Made by a program: the position numbers and the translations under genes
Notes under the pieces: model-generated
The model's database searches: none
Told to the model about the DNA's origin: nothing
What the model saw: only the letters and a program-made list of their open reading frames with translations
Shown: in pieces, positions 16,460-24,563 of the stretch
How positions within the stretch are numbered: the first letter of the stretch is position 1
How the letters are laid out: every line of letters begins with the position of its first letter
From: DATEOR01 sp963841425
Lineage (GTDB): Bacteria; Actinomycetota; Thermoleophilia; Gaiellales; Gaiellaceae
Length of the DNA: 64,000 nucleotides
NCBI GenBank assembly: GCA_963841425.1
Contig: CAWJCL010000005.1
Coordinates: 1-64,000 of the forward strand
Direction of reading: 5' to 3'

Positions 16460-17371
16460 ATGGCCCGCCCGCAGTACCTCGAGGACACCTGCAAGAGCGC
16501 ACTGAACCGGGTGCCGGCCGAGAGCCGCGTGCCCTTCCGCTGGACGATCAACCCGTACCGCGGCTGCACGCACAGCTGCCACTACTGCTTCGCACGCGCA
16601 TTCCACACCTACCTCGACCTCGGGATCGGCGACGACTTCTCCTCGAAGATCGTCGTGAAGACGAACGTGGTCGAGGTGCTGCGGCGCGAGCTGGCGTCCC
16701 CGCGCTGGGACGGCGAGGCCGTCGCGATGGGCACGGCCACCGACCCGTACCAGCACTGCGAAGGGCGCTACCGGCTCACGCGCGGCGTGGTCGAGACCCT
16801 TGCCCATTTCGCCAACCCGCTCTCGATGCTGACGAAGTCGACGTTGATCGTCCGCGACCTCGACGTCTACCGGCGGCTGAACGACGTCGCCCCGGTCTCG
16901 GTGGCCATGAGCGTCGGCACGCTGGACGAGGACGTGCGCCGGGTCGTCGAGCCCGGAACGCCGCCGGGCCGGAGGCGCCTCGAGATCCTCGGGCGCTTCT
17001 CCGAGGCCAACATCCGGACGGGGGTGCTCGTCGCGCCGATCCTCCCCGGCCTGACCGACACGGAGGAGCAGCTCGACACGGTGCTCGCGGCGTGCGCCGA
17101 AGCGGGAGTCGACTACGCCGTCCCAATCGTCCTCCACGTGCGCGCCTCGATCCGCGAGCACTTCATGCCGTGGGTGAAGCGCACGTATCCGTGGCTCTAC
17201 CCGCGCTACGCCGAGCTCTACGGCTCGCGCGCCTACGCGCCGAAGGCCTACCAGCAGGAGGTCTCCGAGCGCTTTGCACGCCTCCGACTCCGGCACGGGA
17301 TCGGGGCCGGCGGGGGCGCAACGCGTCGGGAGGTGCCGCAGCGCCAGGAGCAGCTAGCGTTGGCCGTCTGA
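16460..17371 (+). CDS. Rv2578c-family radical SAM protein
   Basis: A 303-residue radical SAM enzyme. The iron-sulphur motif is CTHSCHYC (CxxxCxxC) near residue 37, preceded by NPYRGC. Further family landmarks are GTATDPYQHCEGRYRLTRG, LTKSTLIVRDLD and APILPGLTDT. It belongs to the Rv2578c/SplB-related group, several of which are linked to DNA damage, but the substrate is unknown. ATG 16460 sits directly behind a LexA-type box and -10 element. The DUF72 gene follows with overlapping stop and start. Confidence 0.9.
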   Translation: MARPQYLEDTCKSALNRVPAESRVPFRWTINPYRGCTHSCHYCFARAFHTYLDLGIGDDFSSKIVVKTNVVEVLRRELASPRWDGEAVAMGTATDPYQHCEGRYRLTRGVVETLAHFANPLSMLTKSTLIVRDLDVYRRLNDVAPVSVAMSVGTLDEDVRRVVEPGTPPGRRRLEILGRFSEANIRTGVLVAPILPGLTDTEEQLDTVLAACAEAGVDYAVPIVLHVRASIREHFMPWVKRTYPWLYPRYAELYGSRAYAPKAYQQEVSERFARLRLRHGIGAGGGATRREVPQRQEQLALAV

Positions 17372-18303
17372 CCGACCGCATCCGCACCGGCACCTGCTCA
17401 TGGGCCGACGAATCGCTCGTCAAGTACTGGTATCCGACGGGCGTGCGCTCGGGCGAGGAGCGACTGCGCTACTACGCCGAGCACTTCGACACCGTCGAGC
17501 TGAACTCGACCTACTACCGCCTCCCCGAGGAGGACCTTGTCGCCAAGTGGGCCGAGCGCGTTCCGGAGGGCTTCGTGATGCATGTGAAGGCCTTCGGGAT
17601 GATGACCCGCCACCCGGTGAAAGCGGACGTCATGCCGCCCGAGCTCCGCGACGCGGCCCCGGTGGACGAGCGCGGCCGGGTCGACCGCCCGCCACGCGAG
17701 CTCCGCTCGGAGGTCTTTGCGCGCTTCCACGCCGCGCTCGAGCCTCTCCGCTCTCGAGGGAAGCTCGGCGGCATCCTCCTCCAGTTCCCGTCGTACATCG
17801 TGTGCAAGCCGGCCTCCTTCGACTACATCGCCTGGGCGAAGGACGAGCTTCGCGGCGACCACCCGATGGTGGAGTTCCGCCACCGGAGCTGGCTCGAGGA
17901 GGCGAACCGGGCGCAGGTCTTCTCGTTCCTCGAGGACATCGGCGCGACCTATGTCGTCGTGGACGCTCCGAAGACCGACGCGAAGAACCTCGTCCCCACC
18001 GTCCTCGCCCGCACGAGCCCGATGGTCTACGTACGAACGCACGGCCGCAACGCGGAAACCTGGAACGTCCGCGGCCGGAGCGCGGCAGAGCGCTTCGACT
18101 ACCTCTACTCGGAGGAGGAGCTCCGTGAGCTCGTCCCGGCCGTGCGCGAGCTTGCGTCGGACGCCCAGGAGGCCTACGTGATGTTCAACAACAACGGCCG
18201 CTCCCGCGCGCCTGGAAATACCGATTCCGAGCGAGATGGATGGATCTCCCAGGCACCCACGAACGCCCTGATGCTGCAAACAATCCTCGCAGAGGGGTCG
18301 TGA
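17368..18303 (+). CDS. DUF72 (YecE-like) TIM-barrel protein
   Basis: A 311-residue DUF72 protein. The conserved start IRTGTCSWADESLVKYWYPTG is followed by YYAEHFDTVELNSTYYRLP, GILLQFPSY, VEFRHRSWL and the C-terminal YVMFNNNGRS. There is no ATG, GTG or TTG near the conserved N-terminus. The likely initiator is CTG 17368, which overlaps the upstream stop as CTGA. Function is not established; DUF72 proteins are TIM barrels sometimes associated with nucleic-acid repair. Cotranscription with the LexA-boxed radical SAM gene suggests DNA damage induction (inference). Confidence 0.88.
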   Translation: MTDRIRTGTCSWADESLVKYWYPTGVRSGEERLRYYAEHFDTVELNSTYYRLPEEDLVAKWAERVPEGFVMHVKAFGMMTRHPVKADVMPPELRDAAPVDERGRVDRPPRELRSEVFARFHAALEPLRSRGKLGGILLQFPSYIVCKPASFDYIAWAKDELRGDHPMVEFRHRSWLEEANRAQVFSFLEDIGATYVVVDAPKTDAKNLVPTVLARTSPMVYVRTHGRNAETWNVRGRSAAERFDYLYSEEELRELVPAVRELASDAQEAYVMFNNNGRSRAPGNTDSERDGWISQAPTNALMLQTILAEGS

Positions 18304-18360
18304 AGTCCGAATCCCCCGGTTAAGATTCAAGGCAGGCGCCGGCGCGCCGATGGGACAATC

Positions 18361-19224
18361 GTGGGGAGTCGTTTTTCGCGCATAGCCGCACCCGTGCTCG
18401 GCCTGCTCGCCGTTCTGGCCGCGGTCGGCTTCGTGCTGGCCGCGCCGAGGCTTCTCGATCTCTCCGGCGACCGGGCCGCTATCCCGGCGCCGCCGGCCGG
18501 CACGGGCGAGGTCGCCTCGGTCGTCGCGCCGCCGCTCCCGGCTCAGCCGAGCTCCGGCGGCCGGACCGCGGCGCTCGGCCCGAGTGAGGCTTCCCCCTCT
18601 GGCGAGGCAACCGCCACGCCGCTGTTCGCCGGCCCGTCCGCGCCTTCGGCCGGACCATCAGTTGGGCCGGCCGAGCGCCCGAGCGGAGGCGGTATCTCCG
18701 CGACCCCTCAGCCCGGAGTCGGAGAAGAACCCGCTGCGGGCGGCGACGACAACGGCCCTGGGCATCCGGCGAAGGACCCGAAGCCGCATAAGGAACACCA
18801 CGGTCATGGCCAGGGCCACGAGCACCACGGGAACGGCCAGGGTGTCGGGCATTCCGGCGACGGAGACCACGACCAGGGGGAGCACGAGCAAGGCGATCAC
18901 AACGGGAAGCACGGCAACGGGAAACACGACAACGGTGATCACGACCACGGGAAGCACGACCACGGCGATCACGACCACGGGAAGCAGGAGCACGGGAAGG
19001 CCGACAAGGGCAAGCACGCCCACGGGACGCACGACCACGGCAAGCATGAGAGCGGCGAGCACGATGGCAAGACGAAACCGAAGAATGACCCGCCGCCGAA
19101 GTCCCACCACTCTCTAGGCTCTGGCCATGGCAACGGCAAGAAGCCCGATCGAGAGCACGGTCACGGCGCCAAGCACGGCAAGTCCGAGCGGCGCGCTCAT
19201 TCTCATTCACGGTCGCGGCGCTGA
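18361..19224 (+). CDS. exported/membrane-anchored histidine-rich protein
   Basis: A 287-residue protein: basic start and one hydrophobic segment (VLGLLAVLAAVGFVLAAP), a Pro/Ala/Gly-rich stretch to about residue 130, then a tail of about 150 residues made of His, Asp, Gly, Lys and Glu with a degenerate H-D-H-G-K / G-D-H-D unit. Outside the membrane such a tail could bind zinc, nickel or copper ions (inference). It is not a known family. The GTG at 18361 has only a weak ribosome-binding site. The last 98 bp overlap the start of the hydrolase gene in another frame. Confidence 0.7.
   Translation: MGSRFSRIAAPVLGLLAVLAAVGFVLAAPRLLDLSGDRAAIPAPPAGTGEVASVVAPPLPAQPSSGGRTAALGPSEASPSGEATATPLFAGPSAPSAGPSVGPAERPSGGGISATPQPGVGEEPAAGGDDNGPGHPAKDPKPHKEHHGHGQGHEHHGNGQGVGHSGDGDHDQGEHEQGDHNGKHGNGKHDNGDHDHGKHDHGDHDHGKQEHGKADKGKHAHGTHDHGKHESGEHDGKTKPKNDPPPKSHHSLGSGHGNGKKPDREHGHGAKHGKSERRAHSHSRSRR
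18940..19060 (+). repeat. degenerate tandem repeat coding His/Asp/Gly
   Basis: Units close to CACGACCACGGGAAG and GGCGATCACGACCACGGG recur in tandem inside the histidine-rich gene. They are likely prone to expansion and contraction. Confidence 0.7.
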
Positions 19225-19780
19225 CGCCGGCGACCTCGAGCCGCTCCTCAACATCCTCGACCCCGACCGCCGCTTCCTCGGCGTGTTTCCACGCGGGCCG
19301 CTCACGCTGCCGCCCGGAGGACGCCACTGGTACATCGTGCGCGAGATCGGCTTTCCGGACCGGGACACCTTCCGCCCGACATGTGCCGAGCTCGCGGAGC
19401 ACCTCGACGGCGTCCTCACCGAGCACGGGCTCGGCTGGGACCGCACCGCGATCGGCGGCTTCTCGCAGGGAGCGGTGATGTCCTACGCGCTCGGGCTCGG
19501 GGCCGGAAGGCCGCGGCCCTCCGCGATCCTCGCCTTCTCCGGGTTCATCCCGTCCGTCGAGGGGTTCGAGCTCGACCTGGACTCACGAGCCGGGCTTCCG
19601 GTCTCCATCGCCCACGGGTCGCTCGACCCCGTGATCCGGGTGGAATTCGGCCGCCGGGCGCGAGCGTTGCTCGAGGAGGCCGGCCTCGACGTCGGCTACC
19701 GCGAGGATCCCGTCGGGCACACGATCTCGCCGGGAGGACTCGCCCAGGCAATCACCGTGCTCGCCGCCGCGCTGGGCTAG
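19127..19780 (+). CDS. alpha/beta hydrolase, phospholipase/carboxylesterase type
   Basis: A 217-residue serine hydrolase. LILIHGRGADAGDL carries the oxyanion segment, GGFSQGAVMSYALG the nucleophile Ser, and the later SIAHGSLDPVI and DPVGHTI supply Asp and His. It is of the YpfH/carboxylesterase type, acting on small or lipid esters. ATG 19127 lies inside the preceding gene (98-bp overlap) and adds about 20 poorly conserved residues; translation could begin later, but no better canonical start is evident before ALILIHGRG. Confidence 0.88.
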   Translation: MATARSPIESTVTAPSTASPSGALILIHGRGADAGDLEPLLNILDPDRRFLGVFPRGPLTLPPGGRHWYIVREIGFPDRDTFRPTCAELAEHLDGVLTEHGLGWDRTAIGGFSQGAVMSYALGLGAGRPRPSAILAFSGFIPSVEGFELDLDSRAGLPVSIAHGSLDPVIRVEFGRRARALLEEAGLDVGYREDPVGHTISPGGLAQAITVLAAALG

Positions 19781-19884
19781 AGCGACAGGCGGACTTTCCG
19801 CTTGACCGGCGAAGGGGCCAGGAGGCGCGCCGGACGACAGAGGCCGGCCGCCCTTCGACAACGCGTCGAGCGATCCGCTCCTCC

Positions 19885-20433
19885 TCAGTGAGGCGCCCAG
19901 TCCGGCTCGGCGTCGATGCCCACCGCGTCCGCGATCCGGTTGATGTAGTTGAAGTAGGCGACGACCTGCAGGGCGTCATGGATCGCCGCGTCGCTCCATC
20001 CCTCCCCGCGGAGGACGTCCATGTCGGCGCCCGTGATCCCGGACGGCTCGCGCGTCACCTTGACGGCGAAGTCGCAGAGGCAGCGAACGCGCGGCTCCAG
20101 ATCGGCCTGCCGATAGTCGTGCATCGCATGCTCGGCCAGCTCGTCGGGTGCGCCCTCGGCACGGAGGTCGTCGGCGTGCGCGCGAATTCAGTAGTGACAG
20201 TCGTTCGCCCGCGAGACGACGACCGCGAGGAGCTCACGCTCGGGGCGCGAGAGCTCCGAGCGTCCGAACATGACAGCGCGGTAGAGCTCCATCGACGCGC
20301 GCAGCGTCTCAGGGTTCAGTGACATCGCCTTGACGATGTTGAACACCTTGCCCGCCCGTGCGATCGCCGCCTCGTACTGGACCTTCAGCGCTCCGGTCGC
20401 CTCGCCTTCCTCGATGAGACGGAGATTCGGCAC
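19885..20433 (-). CDS. AhpD-like peroxidase-related protein, probable selenoprotein (CxxU)
   Basis: A 182-residue carboxymuconolactone decarboxylase/AhpD-fold protein if the TGA at 20188-20190 is read through as residue 82. The first half ends ELSRPERELLAVVVSRANDCHY, then TGA, then IRAHADDLRAEGAP and continues in the same frame to DALQVVAYFNYINRIADAVGID. The TGA sits at the second cysteine of the family motif C-x2-C-x3-H: C79, TGA82 and H86 are all in place. This is the expected layout of a CxxU selenoprotein that reduces hydroperoxides. A short hairpin (arms GCACG/CGTGC, 11-nt loop) starts 8 nt after the TGA and could serve as a SECIS. GTG start 20433. A mutated Cys codon cannot be excluded. 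Confidence 0.8.
20159..20179 (-). promoter_or_regulatory. candidate bacterial SECIS hairpin
   Basis: Immediately downstream of the in-frame TGA, GCACG pairs with CGTGC across the loop CCGACGACCTC. The distance from UGA to the loop (about 13 nt) fits bacterial SECIS elements, but the stem is short, so it counts only as support. Confidence 0.35.
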
Positions 20434-20527
20434 CGATCCATTGTGCCGGTTTCACTGCTTCAAGTTGCATTCCTCGTGACGGACTGCAATAAGTGTCCGC
20501 CCGGGGTCGAGAAAAGGAGAGTTGGCC

Positions 20528-21127
20528 GTGGAACGGTCAGACGACGCGAGCTACGAGGCCGAGCGGCAGGGCTCGTCGGACGAGGAAGCCACGAACGGCC
20601 GCACCGATCATGCGGACACGGGCAGCCGCGTCGCGGCGGTTTTGAACGCCGCCGAGGAGGCGGCCGAGACGATCAGGGATGAGGCCCGGCGGCAGGCCGA
20701 CGAGGTTCGCCGCCAGGCGAAGGCCGACGCGGCCGCGCGCGTCGCGGAGCTCACCCGCGACGCCGAGCGCGTGCGTGCGGAAGCCGACGAGTATGCGCGC
20801 GACATCCGTGTCGCGGTCGATTCCTACGGCACCCAGGCTCGCCGCGAGGCCGAGGAGGAGGCGCGCAAGCTCCTCTCCGACGCCGAGGAACAGGCCCGCG
20901 CTACCCGCGAAGCGGCGCAGGCGATGGCCAACCAGATCGAGGAAGGCGCGCGGCGCCAGCACGAGTCGCTCGTCCGCGAGGCCAAGTCGCTCGAGGAGCG
21001 CCGGCAGCGTGTGCTGGACAGCCTCCGCGACCTCGCCGCCCAGCTCCAGGACGCGCTCGTCGAGCCGACGAGCAAGGACTTCGACCAATCGCTGGCCGAC
21101 GCGCTCGACGTCGAGCGACGCCGCTGA
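20528..21127 (+). CDS. coiled-coil protein, DivIVA/ATP-synthase-b-like helix
   Basis: A 199-residue hydrophilic protein, nearly all helix from residue 35 on, with Ala/Glu/Arg heptads (AAEEAAETIRDEARRQADEVRRQAKADAAARVAELTRDAERV). GTG 20528 is chosen because GGAG lies 8 bp upstream; a TTG at 20522 is too close. No membrane span. The helix is similar in style to the cytoplasmic part of the protein at 28323-29465. Possible scaffold or DivIVA-like cell-pole protein (inference). It is first in a three-gene overlap-coupled run with flavin reductase and a HAD hydrolase. Confidence 0.75.
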   Translation: MERSDDASYEAERQGSSDEEATNGRTDHADTGSRVAAVLNAAEEAAETIRDEARRQADEVRRQAKADAAARVAELTRDAERVRAEADEYARDIRVAVDSYGTQARREAEEEARKLLSDAEEQARATREAAQAMANQIEEGARRQHESLVREAKSLEERRQRVLDSLRDLAAQLQDALVEPTSKDFDQSLADALDVERRR

Positions 21128-21606
21128 CCGAGCCGGGCGACGAGCTTCGCACACTGCTGCGCGGCTTCCCGACGGGAGTCGCGGTCGCGACGGTCGACGC
21201 CGCGGGCGAGCGCCTGGGGCTGACGGTCAGTGCGCTCGTCTCCCTCTCCCTCGAGCCTCCGCTCGTCGGAGTCGGAATCAGCCGGCAGGCAGCCATGCAC
21301 GAGCTCCTGCGCGAGGCGGGCGGGTTCGCGCTCAGCCTGCTGGCGGGCGACCAGGAGGCCGTTGCGCAGCACTTCGCCCGCGGAGTGCCGCCCTTTGCGC
21401 ACTGGCACGGGATCGCCAGCCACGAGGGTGCGGAGGGCGCGCCGCTGATCGACGACGCTCTCGGCTGGCTCGAATGCCGCCTCGCCGACCAGCACGACGC
21501 GGGCGACCACACGCTCTTCGTCGGCGAGGTGCTCGCGGCCGAGCACGGCCGTAGCGCCCCGCCGCTCGTCTATCTGGGGCAACGCTACGTCTCGATGGAC
21601 GCATGA
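21124..21606 (+). CDS. flavin reductase family protein (FMN-binding split barrel)
   Basis: The conserved N-terminus ELRTLLRGFPTGVAVATVDAAGERLGLTVSALVSLSLEPPLVGVGISR is characteristic of flavin reductase-like domains, and LAEHHADQ-type H (here RLADQHDAGDHTLFVGEV) follows. It reduces FMN/FAD or is a flavin-dependent partner. The first ATG/GTG/TTG in this frame is at 21295, past half of the conserved domain. CTG 21124, overlapping the upstream TGA as CTGA, is the only sensible start and gives 160 residues. The stop overlaps the next ATG. Confidence 0.87.
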   Translation: MTEPGDELRTLLRGFPTGVAVATVDAAGERLGLTVSALVSLSLEPPLVGVGISRQAAMHELLREAGGFALSLLAGDQEAVAQHFARGVPPFAHWHGIASHEGAEGAPLIDDALGWLECRLADQHDAGDHTLFVGEVLAAEHGRSAPPLVYLGQRYVSMDA

Positions 21607-22274
21607 TCGAGGCCGTCGTCTTCGACCTCGACGGGATCCTGATCGACTCCGAGCACGTCTGGGACGAGGTCCGCCGGCAGCTCGCCGAGGAACGCGGAGG
21701 CCGCTGGAACGAGAATGCGTCGCGGGACATGATGGGCATGAGCTCCCTGGAGTGGTCGCGCTACATGCGTGACGTCGTCGGGCTTGCGGAAGAGCCCGAG
21801 GAGATCTCCGCGGAGGTCGTCCGCCGGCTCGAAGACCGCTACCGCGGCGAGCTACCCCTCATCGCGGGAGCCGAGCAGGCCGTGCAGAGAGTTGCGGAGC
21901 GTTGGCCGCTCGCTCTCGCCTCGTCGTCCAACCGCGAGCTGATCGAACTCGTCCTCGAGAGCTCCGGCCTCGGCCGCTACTTCAAGGCGAGCGTCTCGTC
22001 GGAGGAGGTCGCCCGCGGCAAGCCCGCGCCGGATGTCTTTCTCGAAGCAGCCGGCAGGCTCGGCGCCGAGCCTGCCCGCTGTGCGGCAGTCGAGGACTCC
22101 GAGAACGGCATCCTCGCCGCGAAGGCCGCGGGCATGCGGACGATCGCCATCCCGAACCCGCAGTACCCGCCGCACGACGACGCGCTCGCCGCGGCCGACG
22201 CCGTCCTCGCCACCATCGAGGACCTTGCGCTCGGCGTCGTCGATCCGGGCGAGCCTCGCCCCGACTCGCGCTAG
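21603..22274 (+). CDS. HAD-superfamily phosphatase (beta-phosphoglucomutase-like)
   Basis: A 223-residue HAD hydrolase. Motif I is VVFDLDGILIDSE, motif II LASSSNRE, motif III Lys in EVARGKPAPDVFLEAA, and motif IV VEDSENGILAAKAAGM. The helical cap after motif I places it in the subgroup of beta-phosphoglucomutase and 2-deoxyglucose-6-phosphatase. ATG 21603 overlaps the upstream stop (ATGA); the 3' end overlaps the fabF stop by 4 bp. Confidence 0.9.
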   Translation: MIEAVVFDLDGILIDSEHVWDEVRRQLAEERGGRWNENASRDMMGMSSLEWSRYMRDVVGLAEEPEEISAEVVRRLEDRYRGELPLIAGAEQAVQRVAERWPLALASSSNRELIELVLESSGLGRYFKASVSSEEVARGKPAPDVFLEAAGRLGAEPARCAAVEDSENGILAAKAAGMRTIAIPNPQYPPHDDALAAADAVLATIEDLALGVVDPGEPRPDSR

Positions 22275-23500
22275 TCGACGCGGCCGACGAGGACGCAGCC
22301 GTTGTGCCCGCCGAGCCCCATTGCGTTCGAGAGCGCGACGCGCACGTCCGCCTTGCGGGCCTCGTTCGGCACGTAGTCGAGGTCGCACTGAGGATCGGGG
22401 TTCTCGTAGTTGATCGTCGGCGGGATGACGCCGTGATGCACGGCGAGTGCGCACATGATCGCCTCGATCGCGCCCGCGGCTCCGAAGGTATGGCCCATGA
22501 CCGACTTGGTGGAGGAGATCGCGAGCTCGTAGGCGTGCTCGCCGAAGACCTCCTTGATCGCCTTCGTCTCGGCGAGGTCGCCGAGCGGTGTCGAGGTGCC
22601 GTGCGCGTTGATGTAGTCGACATCCTCCGGCCTGACCCCGCCGCGCTCGAGCGCGCTCCGCATCATCTCGACGACGCCCACCGAGTCGGGGTCGGGGGCG
22701 GCCATGTGGTACGCGTCGTTGGAGGCTCCGTGAGCGAGCACCTCGGCGTAGATCGTCGCCCCCCGCTCCCGCGCCGTCTCGAGGTCCTCGAGCGTGACGA
22801 CGCCCGCGCCTTCTGCCATGACGAAACCCGCGCGCTTTGCGTCGAAGGGGCGCGACGCGGCGGTGGGGTCGCCGTTTCCCGCGGCGAGGCCGCGCATGTT
22901 CGTGAAGCCGGCGAGGATGAGCGGGTGAATGCAGCTTTCGGTTCCGCCGGCCAACACGGCGTCGGCGTGGCCGTTCCGGATCAGCTCGGCTCCCTCGCCG
23001 ATCGCGTGCGACCCCGTCGCGCAGGCCGAGACGACGGCGTAGTTGGGGCCGCGGATCCCGAGCTCGATGGCGAGCTGGCCACTCGGCGAGTCGACGAGCA
23101 CATTCGGAAGGAAGTTCGGCGAGACGCGGTCGGCGCCGCGGTCACGGAGGATCTCGTGTTGGCGCATGAGCTCGTTGAAGCCGCCGATGCAGCACCCGAC
23201 GACGACTCCGACCCGCTCCGGGTTGTAGCCGTTCACGCCCGCGTCGGCGAGCGCCTCCTTGGCGGCGCCGAGCGCGAAGAGGACGTTGCGGTCGAGCCGC
23301 TTCGCCTCTTTCGGCGAGGTGACCGCGCTCGGGTCGAAGTCCTTCACCTCGCCGGCGATCCGCACCGGGAGGCCGGTCGTCTCGAAGGCCTGGATGTTGT
23401 CGATACCGCTGCGCCCGGCGACCGCAGCTTCCCACGTCGACTGCGCGTCGTTCCCCAATGGCGAGACGACCCCGACCCCCGTGATGGCAACTCTCTTCAT
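22271..23500 (-). CDS. fabF: 3-oxoacyl-[ACP] synthase II
   Basis: A 409-residue condensing enzyme of fatty-acid elongation. The catalytic triad is visible: Cys in VVSACATGSHAIGEG, His in INAHGTSTPLGDLAE and His in STKSVMGHTFGAAGA. The N-terminus MKRVAITGVGVVSPLGND and C-terminus NAMGLGGHNGCVLVGR are typical. It acts in the cytosol on malonyl- and acyl-ACP. No acpP or fabD neighbours are in the window, so it appears detached from a fab cluster. ATG 23500 diverges from the ligase gene across 25 bp. Confidence 0.95.
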   Translation of the reverse strand: MKRVAITGVGVVSPLGNDAQSTWEAAVAGRSGIDNIQAFETTGLPVRIAGEVKDFDPSAVTSPKEAKRLDRNVLFALGAAKEALADAGVNGYNPERVGVVVGCCIGGFNELMRQHEILRDRGADRVSPNFLPNVLVDSPSGQLAIELGIRGPNYAVVSACATGSHAIGEGAELIRNGHADAVLAGGTESCIHPLILAGFTNMRGLAAGNGDPTAASRPFDAKRAGFVMAEGAGVVTLEDLETARERGATIYAEVLAHGASNDAYHMAAPDPDSVGVVEMMRSALERGGVRPEDVDYINAHGTSTPLGDLAETKAIKEVFGEHAYELAISSTKSVMGHTFGAAGAIEAIMCALAVHHGVIPPTINYENPDPQCDLDYVPNEARKADVRVALSNAMGLGGHNGCVLVGRVD

Positions 23501-23525
23501 GTCCTCGATAGCGTTAGACGGCGCA

Positions 23526-24563
23526 ATGGCCTCTACGGTTTCGCCCAAGCTACCTTTCCCTCCGATGGAGGCCGAGCTCGTCGACGAGCTGCCGGAGCCG
23601 GACGGCTGGCAGTACGAGCCCAAGTGGGACGGCTTCCGAGGGATCCTCGAGAACGTGACGGGCGAGCTGCATCTGTGGAGCCGTAACGGCCGCCCCCTCC
23701 TCCGTTATTTCCCCGAGCTCGAAGCTCTCGGGAAGAAGCTCCGGCCGAACTCGGCGGTCGACGGCGAGATCGTCATCGAGCGTGACGGGGCGCTCGACTT
23801 CGACGCCCTGCAGATGCGCCTCCACCCGGCCGAGAGCCGGGTGCAGAAGCTTTCCGCCGAGATTCCCGCCGACTTCGTCGCCTTCGATCTCCTGCTCTGG
23901 GACGGCGAGGCGATCCATGAGCTACCCCTGGAGAAGCGGCGCAAGCGCGTGGAGAAGCTCCCATTCTCGGTCTCGCCCGCGACCACCGACCGCAAAGTGG
24001 CCGAGGGCTGGCTCGACCGGCTCGAGGTGGCCGGCTTCGACGGCGTCATCGCCAAGCGCAAGGGGCTCCCCTACCTCCCCGGCTCGCGGGACGGCGTCGT
24101 CAAGGTCAAGGGGGAGAAGACCGCCGACTGCGTCGTCATCGGCGTCACCTGGAGCGAGAAGGGATCCGGGATTGCAAGCCTCATGCTCGGGCTCTATGAC
24201 GGCGGCAAGCTCCGCCCGGTCGGAACCGCGTCCGCGGCGGGCAAGCGCCGCGAGGAGATCCTCGAGCACGTCCAGCCTCTCCTCGGCCCCAAGCCGGAGC
24301 GGAAGCCTCGCGGCGAGCCGAGTCGCTGGCGCCCGAAGGTGACCGGGGAATGGAGCCCGCTGAAGCCGGAGCTCGTCGTCGAGGTGCGCTACGACAAGTG
24401 GCAGAAGGCGCGCTTCCGTCACGGGACCCGCTTTCTCCGTTTCCGCCCGGACAAGGACCCGGCCGAGTGCACGGTCGCCCAGGTGAAGCCGAAGCCGAAG
24501 AAGGGCGACCCTACGGTGCCGGCGCTTCTAGCCCGAGCCGCTCGAAGCGCGACGCGAGGCTGA
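23526..24563 (+). CDS. ATP-dependent DNA ligase, LigC type
   Basis: A 345-residue ligase. Motif I is EPKWDGFR with the nucleophilic Lys, followed by LWSRNGRPLL, VDGEIVIE (motif III/IIIa) and EGVIAKR-type motif IV (here FDGVIAKRKGLPY), then VKVKGEKTADCVVIG (motif V). The OB domain ends the protein. Size and architecture (no extra polymerase or nuclease domain) fit the mycobacterial LigC group, which works in short gap repair. It is convergent with a LigD-like polymerase gene, overlapping it by 53 bp, the same layout as Rv3731/Rv3730c. Confidence 0.92.
   Translation: MASTVSPKLPFPPMEAELVDELPEPDGWQYEPKWDGFRGILENVTGELHLWSRNGRPLLRYFPELEALGKKLRPNSAVDGEIVIERDGALDFDALQMRLHPAESRVQKLSAEIPADFVAFDLLLWDGEAIHELPLEKRRKRVEKLPFSVSPATTDRKVAEGWLDRLEVAGFDGVIAKRKGLPYLPGSRDGVVKVKGEKTADCVVIGVTWSEKGSGIASLMLGLYDGGKLRPVGTASAAGKRREEILEHVQPLLGPKPERKPRGEPSRWRPKVTGEWSPLKPELVVEVRYDKWQKARFRHGTRFLRFRPDKDPAECTVAQVKPKPKKGDPTVPALLARAARSATRG

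Noticed and set aside
18479..19426. Leftward frame across the histidine-rich gene
   Set aside because: Its repeats are only the complement of the His/Asp codons; no independent signal.
19781..19884. Hairpin between the hydrolase and the AhpD-like gene
   Set aside because: Arms CGAAGGGGCC and GGCCGCCCTTCG pair only with internal bulges and a long loop, too weak to call a terminator.
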